Assembly (NCBI GenBank): GCA_902579215.1
Contig: CACHGH010000003.1
Span: 1-64,000, forward strand
Direction: 5' to 3'
Source: an uncultured Pelagibacteraceae bacterium
GTDB lineage: Bacteria > Pseudomonadota > Alphaproteobacteria > Pelagibacterales > Pelagibacteraceae
Length of the DNA: 64,000 nucleotides
The translations under genes and the position numbers were made by a program. The notes under the pieces are model-generated. The model made no database searches. It was not told where the DNA came from and saw only the letters and a list, made by a program, of their open reading frames with translations. Each line of letters starts with the position of its first letter. Positions within the stretch are counted from its first letter, which is position 1. Of this stretch, positions 1 to 8,862 are shown piece after piece.

Positions 1-288
1 AGGAATTGCTTTTTGAGGGTTGTTTGTATTTGCGGGCATAGGAATAATTTCTTTTTCCCCTAATATCCTTGCAACTCTCATTGTTGGCTTTGCACCCTGA
101 CTAATCCAATATTTAACTCTATCTGTTTCAATTCCAATTCTTTCTTTTTTTTCTTTGGGTAATAGAGGATTAAAAAAACCTAACTTTTCAATAAATCTTC
201 CATCTCTTGCAAATCTACTGTCTGCTACTACGATTTTGTATATAGGTCTTTTTTTTGTTCCTCCCATTGATAGTCTTAACTTTAACAT
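1..288 (-). CDS. rpsP: 30S ribosomal protein S16 (C-terminal end cut by window edge)
   Basis: Small-subunit ribosomal protein that binds 16S rRNA during 30S assembly. Reading leftwards from the ATG at 286-288, 96 codons stay open to the window edge. The start MLKLRLSMGGTKKRP and the segments VVADSRFARDGRFIEKLG and NPLLPK are the classic S16 N-terminal half. A strong ribosome binding site (AGGAGA) lies just upstream of the ATG, at about 293-298. The gene follows ffh by 12 bases on the same strand, the usual alphaproteobacterial ffh-rpsP order; rimM, trmD and rplS would be expected beyond the edge. The stop codon is outside the window. Confidence 0.96.
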   Translation of the reverse strand, partial: MLKLRLSMGGTKKRPIYKIVVADSRFARDGRFIEKLGFFNPLLPKEKKERIGIETDRVKYWISQGAKPTMRVARILGEKEIIPMPANTNNPQKAIP

Positions 289-300
289 TTTTTCTCCTTT

Positions 301-1659
301 TTATTTTAGTTGGTTAAATAGCTCTGGTGGTATACCTTTATCTGACATACCTTTCAGATTTCCTTTTGACATCTTTTTCATCATTTCAGACATCATTTTA
401 AATTGCTTTAACAATTTATTGATAGTGGCTACATCAGTTCCAGAGCCATTAGCAATTCTTTTTCTTCTTGAACCATCGATAATTTTTGGGTTCTCACGTT
501 CTTTTTTTGTCATCGATAAAATTATTGCTTCATTTTGAGTTATAACTTTTTCGTCTATTCCAGACTTATCCATTTGCGACTTTATTTTTGAAACACCGGG
601 CATAAAAGACATGATCCCTTCTATGCCTCCCATTTTTTTCATTTGTCTTAATTGAGATAAATAATCTTGCATAGAGAATTGACCTTTTTTTAAATTTTCT
701 TCTGCTTTTTTTAAATTTTCTTCTCCAAGATCTTCTGCAGCTTTTTCGACTAAGGATACAATATCTCCCATGCCAAGAATTCTGTTTGCAATTCTCTTAG
801 GATGAAAAACTTCAATATTTTCTATTTTTTCACCTACTCCTAAGAACTTAATTGGAACCTGAGAAACGTATTTCATACTAACTGCTGCTCCACCTCTTGC
901 ATCACCGTCTGCTCTAGTTAATATAATACCAGTTAAATTCACTGTATTTTTAAACTCTTTAGCAACTTCTGCTGCAACTTGACCAGTTAAAGAGTCTGCA
1001 ACTAAAAAAGTTTCTGTTGGTTTTATTATGCTCTCTATTTGTTTTATTTCGCTCATCATTTGAAAATCTATTTGTGTTCTGCCTGCGGTATCAAATAAAA
1101 TAATATCAGCACCATTTAAACTTGCGGCACCTATTGCTCTTCTACAAATGTCTTCTGGTCGTTGGCCCTCAATTACTGGAAGTGTAAGTATATTATTTTG
1201 TTCACCTAGCAGCTTTAATTGTTCTTGTGCGGCTGGCCTGTAGACGTCCAGACTGACCATCATAATTTTCTTTTTTTTGTTTTTTTCAATATATTTTGCT
1301 AGTTTTGCCGTAGTAGTGGTTTTTCCTGACCCTTGTAACCCAACCATCATCATTGGAACAGGAGGAACTGATTTTAAATTTATATCTGAATTGCTTTCTC
1401 CTAAAAGATTTACAAGTTCATCATAAACAACCTTTACCACCATATTTCCTGGTGAAGTTGAACGTATTATTTCTTGCCCTAGAGCTTTTGGTTTTACTTT
1501 TGCTATGAAGTCTTTAACAACATCTAATGAAACATCAGCTTCTAAAAGGGCTTGTCTAATACCTCGCAATCCTTCGTCAACCTGTTTTTCATCAAGTGAA
1601 GGCGCTTTTTTTAAAGAAGAAAAAACTTCTTCCAATTTATTTGTTAAATTTTCAAACAT
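301..1659 (-). CDS. ffh: Signal recognition particle GTPase Ffh
   Basis: Protein part of the bacterial signal recognition particle; it binds signal sequences of nascent membrane proteins and, with 4.5S RNA, docks on FtsY. The 452 residues match the usual family length. An N-terminal helical domain (about 1-90) is followed by the G domain, with the P-loop GLQGSGKT at 107-114, DTAGR at 190-194 and TRADGD near 248, and then a methionine-rich M domain (MMSEMMKKMSKG near the C terminus) that binds RNA and signal peptides. It is co-directional with rpsP 12 bases downstream. The ATG is preceded by a stable foldable segment (1674-1767) and no clear Shine-Dalgarno. Confidence 0.98.
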   Translation of the reverse strand: MFENLTNKLEEVFSSLKKAPSLDEKQVDEGLRGIRQALLEADVSLDVVKDFIAKVKPKALGQEIIRSTSPGNMVVKVVYDELVNLLGESNSDINLKSVPPVPMMMVGLQGSGKTTTTAKLAKYIEKNKKKKIMMVSLDVYRPAAQEQLKLLGEQNNILTLPVIEGQRPEDICRRAIGAASLNGADIILFDTAGRTQIDFQMMSEIKQIESIIKPTETFLVADSLTGQVAAEVAKEFKNTVNLTGIILTRADGDARGGAAVSMKYVSQVPIKFLGVGEKIENIEVFHPKRIANRILGMGDIVSLVEKAAEDLGEENLKKAEENLKKGQFSMQDYLSQLRQMKKMGGIEGIMSFMPGVSKIKSQMDKSGIDEKVITQNEAIILSMTKKERENPKIIDGSRRKRIANGSGTDVATINKLLKQFKMMSEMMKKMSKGNLKGMSDKGIPPELFNQLK

Positions 1660-1673
1660 AATTATTACACACA

Positions 1674-1767
1674 GCAGTTACCGCACTAGTGGGCGAACCC
1701 TCGCTGACTAGTGTCGATCTCTTTGTTTCCAAAGACACCGCAAATTTAACGTTTTTGCGGAAACTGC
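1674..1767 (-). ncRNA. Candidate structured RNA or ffh leader (three-arm fold)
   Basis: Read on the minus strand, the outer arms GCAGTTTCCGC (from 1767) and GCGGTAACTGC (to 1674) pair over 11 positions with one mismatch. Inside are three more possible hairpins: CCGCAAA with TTTGCGG (1738-1760), GTGTCTTTG with CAAAG and GACAC (1711-1738), and ACTAGT with ACTAGT (1685-1712) enclosing a GCGA/TCGC loop. The first inner hairpin shares bases with the outer stem, so two exclusive folds are possible. The fold ends 14 bases before the ffh ATG. The conserved SRP RNA core and tmRNA or RNase P signatures were looked for and not seen. Either a separate small RNA or an ffh 5' leader; identity unknown. Confidence 0.5.
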
Positions 1768-1780
1768 AACAACCTATAAT
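1752..1780 (+). promoter_or_regulatory. Possible promoter of dapF-ftsY
   Basis: A perfect TATAAT lies at 1775-1780, with TTTTTG at 1752-1757 and a 17-base spacer. Start of transcription would fall near 1787, about 35 bases before the dapF ATG. The -35 part is poor, and in such AT-rich DNA a chance match is possible. Confidence 0.35.
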
Positions 1781-1821
1781 AGAGGTTCAAAAAGTCAATA
1801 AATAAGTTAAACATCTATATT

Positions 1822-2646
1822 ATGTATATTAGTGCTTTTAAAATGGATGGTTTAGGTAATGACTTCGTTATAATCGATCAACGAAATCAAAATATAAACT
1901 TATCCAAAAATCAAATAATTAAAATATGTGATAGAAAGTTTATTGGATGCGATCAACTCATAATTATTAATAATAGTAAAACTGCAGATGCAAGTTTAGA
2001 ATTTTTTAATTCTGATGGTAGCTTATCTGGAGCGTGTGGAAATGGATCAAGGTGTGTAGCTGATCTACTTTCAAAACAAAATAATAAAAAGGAAATTACA
2101 TTATCAACTTCCTCAGGCATTATAAAATCAAATATTTTAAACAATAATTTAGTAGAAACTAATATTGGAATTCCAAAAACTAATTGGGAAGAAATTCCTT
2201 TAAGTGAAAATTTAAATACTAAAAATCTTAAATTAAAAATTTTAGATAAAAATAATAAAGAACACATTGGTGGCATTGCTATAAATGTTGGAAATCCACA
2301 CGTAATTTTTTTTACTGATAATTTAGAAATTTTTGAATTAGAAAACATTGGACCTAAAATTGAAAATCACAAACTTTTTCCAGAAAAATGTAATGTAACA
2401 ATTGCTAAAGTTGTAAGTGAAAGTTTAATTAAAGTTAAAGTTTGGGAAAGAGGAGCTGGAATTACTAAAGCTTGTGGAACAGCCGCTTGTGCAACTGCAG
2501 TTGCATCAAATATTAAAGGCCTAACCAAAGCAAAAACAGATATAGAATTCGAACTAGGTAGGCTTTCAATTTTTATTGATGAAAAAAATAGTATTCATAT
2601 GAAAGGACCTGTTTCTAATATTAAGAATATTGAAATTAATTTATAA
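1822..2646 (+). CDS. dapF: Diaminopimelate epimerase
   Basis: Interconverts LL- and meso-diaminopimelate, the last-but-one step of lysine synthesis and the source of the peptidoglycan cross-linker. The 274-residue protein has both catalytic cysteines in their family contexts: ACGNGSRC (Cys72) and KACGTAACATA (near residue 217). The start MYISAFKMDGLGNDF matches the family N terminus. Its stop codon overlaps the ftsY ATG by one base, so the two are probably translated together. In many alphaproteobacteria a methylthiotransferase gene (mtaB) lies between dapF and ftsY; here it is absent. Confidence 0.97.
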   Translation: MYISAFKMDGLGNDFVIIDQRNQNINLSKNQIIKICDRKFIGCDQLIIINNSKTADASLEFFNSDGSLSGACGNGSRCVADLLSKQNNKKEITLSTSSGIIKSNILNNNLVETNIGIPKTNWEEIPLSENLNTKNLKLKILDKNNKEHIGGIAINVGNPHVIFFTDNLEIFELENIGPKIENHKLFPEKCNVTIAKVVSESLIKVKVWERGAGITKACGTAACATAVASNIKGLTKAKTDIEFELGRLSIFIDEKNSIHMKGPVSNIKNIEINL

Positions 2647-3563
2647 TGGGAATATTTGAAAAATTTAAATTAGGTTTTAGAAAAAGTGCAACAAGTTTCA
2701 CTTCGGGATTAAGGGATATAATAGTCAAAAAGGAAATTGATGATAAAACTTTAGATGAAATTGAAAACTATTTAATTAAGTCAGACGTTGGATTGCAAGC
2801 AGCTTCAGAAATAAAAAACATAATTGCCCAAGAAAAAATTGATCCAAAAAAAAATATTATTAATGAGGTAAATATAATTCTTAAAAATTATATAATGCTT
2901 TTAATGAAACCTTTAGAAAATGATAGTTTTTTCAAAATTAAAGATAAATTAAATACAATACTTATCTCTGGTGTTAATGGAGTTGGTAAAACCACTACAA
3001 TTGGAAAAATAGGAAAAATTTTAAAAAATAATGGAAGTAAAGTGATGTTTTCTGCATGCGATACATTTAGAGCGGCAGCAATAGAACAATTAGATAACTG
3101 GGCAAAAAAAATTGATGTTAAAATTATAAAATCTTCTCAAGGATCTGATCCAGCTTCAGTTGCTTATAAAGCTGTTGATGAAGCTTTAAAAAATAATTTT
3201 AATCATATTTTGATTGATACTGCTGGAAGACTTCAAAATAAAAAAAATTTAATGGAAGAATATAAAAAAATAGCAAATGTAACGAAAAAAATAGATCCAG
3301 AATCACCACACGAAGTTGTTTTAGTGCTTGATGCAACTTCAGGCCAAAATATAATTAATCAAGTTGAAGAATTTAACAAAATTATTCCGATAACAGGTTT
3401 AATTATGACAAAGTTAGATGGTACTGCAAAAGGTGGTATTTTGCTTGCTTTAGCAAAGAAATATAAACTACCAATAATCGCTTTAGGACTTGGGGAGAAG
3501 GAAGATGACTTGCAAGTTTTTAATGCTGAAAAATTTGCAAATGCTTTTATTACATCTAATTAA
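2646..3563 (+). CDS. ftsY: Signal recognition particle receptor FtsY
   Basis: Membrane-associated GTPase that receives the SRP-ribosome complex and passes it to the Sec translocon. At 305 residues it is a short FtsY: an amphipathic start (MGIFEKFKLGFRKSATSF) and NG domain only, without the long acidic A domain of E. coli. The P-loop is GVNGVGKTTT (109-118), followed by DTFRAAAIEQL, DTAGR near 197 and TKLDGTAKGG near 265. It is coupled to dapF by a one-base overlap and converges on the next minus-strand gene, overlapping it by 8 bases. Together with ffh it supplies both SRP GTPases within 3.5 kb. Confidence 0.97.
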   Translation: MGIFEKFKLGFRKSATSFTSGLRDIIVKKEIDDKTLDEIENYLIKSDVGLQAASEIKNIIAQEKIDPKKNIINEVNIILKNYIMLLMKPLENDSFFKIKDKLNTILISGVNGVGKTTTIGKIGKILKNNGSKVMFSACDTFRAAAIEQLDNWAKKIDVKIIKSSQGSDPASVAYKAVDEALKNNFNHILIDTAGRLQNKKNLMEEYKKIANVTKKIDPESPHEVVLVLDATSGQNIINQVEEFNKIIPITGLIMTKLDGTAKGGILLALAKKYKLPIIALGLGEKEDDLQVFNAEKFANAFITSN

Positions 3564-4122
3564 TTAAATATTGAGATATCAAAGGTTTATAATAATTACA
3601 TTGGTAGGTATCATTCATATTTCTAAATTCGCAATCTTTGGTTATTGAAGAAACTATAAAATCTAATTTGCCTTTAGTTGAATATTTATTGAGTTTTTTT
3701 GTTAGAATATCAAAAGTAAAATTTTGATTAATATTTTTAATTGCACTAACCATTATTAATGTTTGATTATCTTTCATTAAATAATATGCAAAATCCTCTG
3801 GAAAAACTGGAAAATCATAATTTGATAAATAAAATTTTATATACTTTGGAAACCAATCATAGGTGATCAATGGTTCAATTTTTTTTGTTTCATTATAATA
3901 AATATATAAGTCTTGTGGAAAATCAGTAATATAATTAAAATCTTCTCCTTTTGCTAAAACAGATTTTTCTCTTGTTTTAAAAAAAAGTACAAAATTCTTA
4001 TTATGTGAGTCCATTTTTCCAATATAAAAAATATCATCTACCCTTCCAGAAGGAACCTCAGAATTTGAATTCTGATTTAACAAAAAAAATATACAAAATA
4101 ATGCTAAAAATTTAAATTTCAT
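3556..4122 (-). CDS. Secreted hypothetical protein
   Basis: Unrecognised 188-residue protein. The N terminus (MKFKFLALFCIFFLLNQNSNS) is a short signal peptide with likely cleavage near residue 21, so it should be periplasmic. The rest is rich in aromatic residues and lysine, with two cysteines near the C terminus (KDCEFRN and YQCNYY) that could form a disulfide. No catalytic motif was recognised. It is the only gene between convergent ftsY and the hydrolase gene, and its 3' end overlaps ftsY by 8 bases. Its reading frame is clean and codon use is like its neighbours, so it is probably real. Confidence 0.75.
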   Translation of the reverse strand: MKFKFLALFCIFFLLNQNSNSEVPSGRVDDIFYIGKMDSHNKNFVLFFKTREKSVLAKGEDFNYITDFPQDLYIYYNETKKIEPLITYDWFPKYIKFYLSNYDFPVFPEDFAYYLMKDNQTLIMVSAIKNINQNFTFDILTKKLNKYSTKGKLDFIVSSITKDCEFRNMNDTYQCNYYKPLISQYLIN

Positions 4123-4173
4123 TTTATGATAAAATAAAAAAAAATTTTGTAGATGGTTTGTTAAAATTGTGAC

Positions 4174-4989
4174 TTAATTTAAGCTTTTTATAAACTTTTT
4201 AATTGCATTTATAAGATGTTCGTTAAATTCCATCATATGATCATCTTGTTTTGGAAAATAAGAATATTTTGGTTCATTGGCTAATTCATACATTTTTTTA
4301 CCCATCCAAAATGGAACAATCTTATCATCTTCACCGTGCATAACTAGAATTGGGCTATTTATTTTTTTAACTTTTTTGTCACTTTCATATTTATCTTTTA
4401 ACAATAACCTAATTGGAAATATTGGATATTTACTTTTAGCAGCAGCTACCATCGATGTAAAAGGAGACTCAAGAATAACTCCAGCAAAATTATTGTTTTG
4501 GGATATTTCAGTAGCTACACCAGTTCCCAATGACTCTCCATAAATAATAATGTCTTCATTTTTAATGCCTTTTTTTATAAGCCAATCAACAGCACTTCTG
4601 GCATCAATATAAAGACCTTGTTCTGTGGGATATCCTTTATTACCGTTAAACCCTCTCCATGCTAACAATAGAAAGTTAACGTTTATATCATTAAAATGAT
4701 TAATTTTATGAATTCTATTCTCTAACGATCCGGCATTGCCATGTAAGAAAAGTATTGTTTTAGAATTTTTAATATCTTTTTTGTGATACCAGGCTATTAG
4801 ATCAATATTATCTTTAGTTTTAATTTTAACTTTTTCAATTTTTACAATTAGTTTATCACCTTGATAGTTATTCTCTGAAGGATGATACAATAAATTTCTT
4901 TGAAAATTATATAATAATAATGCGATGATTAAGTAAGTTAAGATTACTAAACCAACTATTGATAAAATGTACATTTTTTTTTTATTCAT
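4174..4989 (-). CDS. Alpha/beta hydrolase, BEM46-like, membrane-anchored
   Basis: Serine hydrolase of the alpha/beta fold with 271 residues. An N-terminal membrane anchor (about 5-28) precedes the domain. The oxyanion-hole segment FLHGNAGSLENR, the nucleophile elbow YGESLGTG (GxSxG), the acid in HGEDDKIVPF and the late histidine in QDDHMMEFN give a complete catalytic triad. This layout is that of the BEM46/ABHD13-type family; the substrate is unknown. Its start overlaps the 3' end of the upstream MFS transporter gene by 8 bases, suggesting one transcript. It could be an esterase or lipase acting at the inner membrane. Confidence 0.88.
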   Translation of the reverse strand: MNKKKMYILSIVGLVILTYLIIALLLYNFQRNLLYHPSENNYQGDKLIVKIEKVKIKTKDNIDLIAWYHKKDIKNSKTILFLHGNAGSLENRIHKINHFNDINVNFLLLAWRGFNGNKGYPTEQGLYIDARSAVDWLIKKGIKNEDIIIYGESLGTGVATEISQNNNFAGVILESPFTSMVAAAKSKYPIFPIRLLLKDKYESDKKVKKINSPILVMHGEDDKIVPFWMGKKMYELANEPKYSYFPKQDDHMMEFNEHLINAIKKFIKSLN

Positions 4990-6199
4990 TTTTATTATTT
5001 AATATAAAATATAAATAACAAAATACACAAATCACAAGATAAACAGCGAATGATATTTGAAAACTTAAAATTTCTCCATTTCCTAAAAACTGGCTTAAAT
5101 CAATAATCAAACCAATTCCCCATTGCATAATAAAAGTACCTAGAAAAATAAGTAAATTAAATGATGTAAGTGATTTTCCTGCTAAACTTGTTGGAAATCG
5201 CATAGCCACTGCAGGTTGCGTAAGAGTTAGTACAATTGATGTAAATATATAAATTATAAAATACAGTGCGCCTGCGCTTTCGCCTGAAATAATAATAGCG
5301 AGTAAAGATAAATAACTTATTGGCAATCCAAATTTCATTAATTTCATTGTGCCTAAACCTAACTTATTAAGTTTGGGCAAAATAAGACCCCAGACAAAAA
5401 ATGCTATTAGCATAGTTGAGTTTATCCAAAAAAGTCCTGTTGCACTCTCTAAAGGATCATAACCTGCAACTCTAATCATCCATGGGCCAGCCCACAATGT
5501 TTGAACTGCCATGATACCTCCATAGTTAAACAAACCAAGAGGGATAGTGCTCCTAAAAAATTTATTTTTCCAAACATCTGATAATGATCCTATATTGTTT
5601 ATATCATTATTATTTTCTTCCTTTTTCCATGGTGGAATAAAAAGTAATGTTAATATTATAACAAAAAATATTAAAATGCTTATTCCTCCAAAAATCCATC
5701 TCCATCCAAAAATTGGTAATAAAATTTGAATAGGTAATGTTGAAAAAACAAATCCAGTAGAGGCTATCATCAACATCCATGAGTTTCCTCTTTGTTGATA
5801 TTCATCTGCAAACCAAATTCTGTAGCCAGTTAAAGGTCCCATTAAACACGCACTAACCCCAACTCCAATTAAAATTCTTGATATAAGTAAACCTGCAAAA
5901 TTTTGAGCTAAAGCAAAAGCTGCTGTGCCAATTATTGCAATTAATAAAAATGAAGAGACAATTTTTTTTGGACCATGCCTATCAAGTAAATATCCAAGAG
6001 GTATTTGCATTGATGCAAATCCCAAAAAATAACCTCCAGCTAATAATCCTAAATCTCCAGCTAATAAATTAAATTCATCGGTTAATAAGGGAGACAAAGT
6101 TGCAGTAATTGCTCTTAAAAGACAAGATATAAAATATCCAGAAGCAAATACAAAAAAAACTAAAACCGCTTTTTTAATCGGTAAAATATTTTTTTCCAT
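4982..6199 (-). CDS. Major facilitator superfamily transporter
   Basis: Inner-membrane transporter of 405 residues with about 12 hydrophobic segments. The MFS signature between helices 2 and 3 is visible as GYLLDRHGPKK, and the first helix pair has the usual glycine-rich pattern (GDLGLLAGGYFLGFASMQIP). Substrate cannot be read from the sequence; the nearest general resemblance is to sugar-phosphate or organic-anion type MFS carriers. It overlaps the following hydrolase gene and starts only 8 bases after the TRAP permease gene ends, so it may belong to the end of that operon. Confidence 0.9.
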   Translation of the reverse strand: MEKNILPIKKAVLVFFVFASGYFISCLLRAITATLSPLLTDEFNLLAGDLGLLAGGYFLGFASMQIPLGYLLDRHGPKKIVSSFLLIAIIGTAAFALAQNFAGLLISRILIGVGVSACLMGPLTGYRIWFADEYQQRGNSWMLMIASTGFVFSTLPIQILLPIFGWRWIFGGISILIFFVIILTLLFIPPWKKEENNNDINNIGSLSDVWKNKFFRSTIPLGLFNYGGIMAVQTLWAGPWMIRVAGYDPLESATGLFWINSTMLIAFFVWGLILPKLNKLGLGTMKLMKFGLPISYLSLLAIIISGESAGALYFIIYIFTSIVLTLTQPAVAMRFPTSLAGKSLTSFNLLIFLGTFIMQWGIGLIIDLSQFLGNGEILSFQISFAVYLVICVFCYLYFILNNKNE

Positions 6200-6207
6200 T
6201 AATTATA

Positions 6208-8859
6208 TTAAAAGTTTAAAGATATATCTCTATGTACAGAGTTACATTTTGCAACAAGTTTAGCCTGATCCTTAGTTAAACGAGACTGAAGTCTTAAACC
6301 TATATTATGCTTTATTACTAAATTATATTTATCAATTGCTGGCATTAAATTTACTGCAGCATCTTTTCTCCATTTTAACTCTTGATCAAACAACATGAAT
6401 ACTTCTGAACTTGAATTTGCAATCTTGTTAGTGTCAACATTTTCACTATCAATTGAAGAGTATAAATCATCTAATTTATTTGCAAATTCATCTGTTCCAG
6501 AAATTTCGCCTAGTTTTTCAAAAATATTATCAATCATTGAAAGTGAATTTTCATAATCTTCATTACTTATATTTTTCTTTAAATCGCTAACAAATGGATT
6601 AAGTTCATTTAACTTGTCATGATCTATTATAAACAAAGCAATTTGATCTAAATTATCATATGCTTCATCAACATTTTTTCTATATCTTTTTGTCTGCGTA
6701 TTTTTTGCTTTATTGATAATTTCAAATTCTTTATTTTTAGATTTCCAATTTTCAGGTATTTGTTTAGAAATATCTTCAATTTCTAATTTATAATCTTCAA
6801 TCTTCAACTCAATTTTATTTTTATCAGCTACATTGTCTTTATCTAAATTTCTAATTTCAGATTCTAATTTTTCTATTCTTTGACTTAATTTTCTAATTTT
6901 TTTCTGTTTTTTTCTTACGCCAAAATGAAGATCTCTATAATCTTGAATAAATAAATTATATTCTTTTTCAGTTTTTTGAAGTTTTTTAACTAAAGCAAAA
7001 GTTCCCAATGCATTATCAAAATGTTCCTCAAAAATATCCATTTTATCGTTAGGAAGATTGGAAGGTACTGATTTTTGAAACTCTAAAATGGCAGCTCTAA
7101 TTTTTTGTTCATTATTATTATAAATCTCAAACTTATATTCTTGTAAACAATGTTGAAGCTTAGGATTCATTGGTGGAGGAGCTACATCAGATGTTAAGTA
7201 TGTTCTTGCTGGTAAATAGTTTACTAAACTTGGATAAAAACCTACAATTCCAAGTCCTATAAGCTGTAATACTATGAAAGGAACAACACCTTTCCAAATA
7301 TTTAAAGTTGTAACGTACTTAGGAGCAACACCTTTTAAATAAAACAAAGCAAAACCAAATGGAGGAGTTAAGAAGGAAGTTTGTAAATTTACACCAATCA
7401 TTACACCCAACCAAATAGCACTAACGTTTGCACCTGTTTCTGCTAACAATATTGGTGCAACAATAGGAACAACAACAACTGCAATTTCTATAAAATCAAG
7501 GAAAAAACCCAATAAGAATATTACTGCCATAACAACAATGAACTGAGTCCAAAATCCTCCTGGTAAATCTTGTAAAAAATCTCTTACAAGTTCTTCCCCT
7601 CCAAAGGCTCTAAAGCCTGAGGTTAACATTGCTGCTCCTAGAAGAATTATAAATACCATCGAAGTAGTTACACAAGTTTCTGTGACAACTTCTTTTAAAA
7701 CATTATCAACTTTATAAGCTCTCCAAAAACTCCAGGAAAGTCCAATTAAGAAAGTAATGGTAAAAAAAGCAGTTACTAGAATTGCAGTGAAGTTTCTAGT
7801 TTCTAAAGCTTTAACGTTTAAATTATAATTATTTGAAATTATAAAAATAGGAATTATAGATATTATAGTTATTATTAATGGATAAAAAGCATCCTTTTTT
7901 CCTTGGTGAAGACGATAGCCTGCCATCAAAGTTGCTCCTATAGCTCCAATAGAACCGGCTTGGTTTACAGTTGCTATACCCATTAATATAGATCCCAGAA
8001 CTGCAAAAATTAACGCGAGTGGTGGAATTATTACCATAATAACTTTTGTCCAAAATTTAAAATCCAGTTCACCTTTAAAAGGAACTGGTGGAGCTGCTTT
8101 TGGATTTAATCTTGCATATATAAAGACATAAATCATATACAGCCCAACTAATACTAAACCTGGTAACAATGCTCCAAGAAACATATCTCCAGCACTTGTT
8201 GATCCCACCCTTAATTCACCAGGCATATTAAACTCTCCAGTGATTAATTTATAATCCGTTTGTCTAATTGTATTTGCAACATCGGCAGCACTTGCTAATT
8301 GATCGGCAATAATAATTAAAACAATTGATGGTGGTATTATTTGACCTAGCGTTCCTGAAGAACAGACGATTCCACTTGCAAGACTTCTATCATATTTATT
8401 ATTTAACATTGTTGGTAATGAGATAAGGCCCATTGCAATTACTGTTGCTCCAACTATGCCCGTCGTTGCTGCAAGTAATGCGCCAACAAAAATTACTGAA
8501 ATACCTAATCCACCTGGGATAGGACCAAATAACTGTCCCATCGTTACCAAAAGATCTTCTGCAATTTTAGATTTTTGCAACATTATCCCCATAAAAATGA
8601 ACAGAGGTATTGCAATTAAAGTATCGGTTTCTACATCCCAATAGTTACTCCTGAAATTTGTAATACCTGCAGTTAACCATTCTATTGGTCCATCAGTTGC
8701 AAAATAGGCGCTTGCATTTCCTTCGAAAAGATATCCAAAAAAAGCAGCTAGACCAATTGAAATAATTGCTGAACCCGGTAGTGCAAATGCAACTGGAAAA
8801 CCAGAAGCTAATGCTGCTATCATAATTAATACAAGTATTGATAAAAATAGATGTTCCAT
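6208..8859 (-). CDS. dctM: TRAP transporter large permease (DctM) with long C-terminal cytoplasmic extension
   Basis: Membrane subunit that couples sodium entry to uptake of organic acids delivered by a periplasmic binding protein. Residues 1-550 form the DctM domain with many membrane helices and typical segments (GLISLPTML, GTLGQIIPPSIVLI, LGFFLDFIEIAVVVVP, SFLTPPFGFALFYLKG). After that an unbroken 333-residue extension (codons at 6208-7209) is hydrophilic, with a predicted coiled coil near 645-700 (KKQKKIRKLSQRIEKLESEI) and more helices after it. Ordinary DctM proteins are about 430-600 residues, so this tail is unusual. It lies 3 bases after dctQ and is expressed with it. Confidence 0.93.
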   Translation of the reverse strand: MEHLFLSILVLIMIAALASGFPVAFALPGSAIISIGLAAFFGYLFEGNASAYFATDGPIEWLTAGITNFRSNYWDVETDTLIAIPLFIFMGIMLQKSKIAEDLLVTMGQLFGPIPGGLGISVIFVGALLAATTGIVGATVIAMGLISLPTMLNNKYDRSLASGIVCSSGTLGQIIPPSIVLIIIADQLASAADVANTIRQTDYKLITGEFNMPGELRVGSTSAGDMFLGALLPGLVLVGLYMIYVFIYARLNPKAAPPVPFKGELDFKFWTKVIMVIIPPLALIFAVLGSILMGIATVNQAGSIGAIGATLMAGYRLHQGKKDAFYPLIITIISIIPIFIISNNYNLNVKALETRNFTAILVTAFFTITFLIGLSWSFWRAYKVDNVLKEVVTETCVTTSMVFIILLGAAMLTSGFRAFGGEELVRDFLQDLPGGFWTQFIVVMAVIFLLGFFLDFIEIAVVVVPIVAPILLAETGANVSAIWLGVMIGVNLQTSFLTPPFGFALFYLKGVAPKYVTTLNIWKGVVPFIVLQLIGLGIVGFYPSLVNYLPARTYLTSDVAPPPMNPKLQHCLQEYKFEIYNNNEQKIRAAILEFQKSVPSNLPNDKMDIFEEHFDNALGTFALVKKLQKTEKEYNLFIQDYRDLHFGVRKKQKKIRKLSQRIEKLESEIRNLDKDNVADKNKIELKIEDYKLEIEDISKQIPENWKSKNKEFEIINKAKNTQTKRYRKNVDEAYDNLDQIALFIIDHDKLNELNPFVSDLKKNISNEDYENSLSMIDNIFEKLGEISGTDEFANKLDDLYSSIDSENVDTNKIANSSSEVFMLFDQELKWRKDAAVNLMPAIDKYNLVIKHNIGLRLQSRLTKDQAKLVAKCNSVHRDISLNF

Positions 8860-8862
8860 AAT

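Noticed and set aside
155..538. Open frame of 127 codons on the plus strand over the rpsP-ffh region
   Set aside because: It runs antisense to two certain genes; its composition is that of a shadow frame.
1660..1821. 4.5S SRP RNA or tmRNA next to ffh
   Set aside because: The conserved SRP helix 8 core (GGAAGGAAGC-type bases) and the tmRNA tag-coding region are absent, so I kept only a neutral structured-RNA call.
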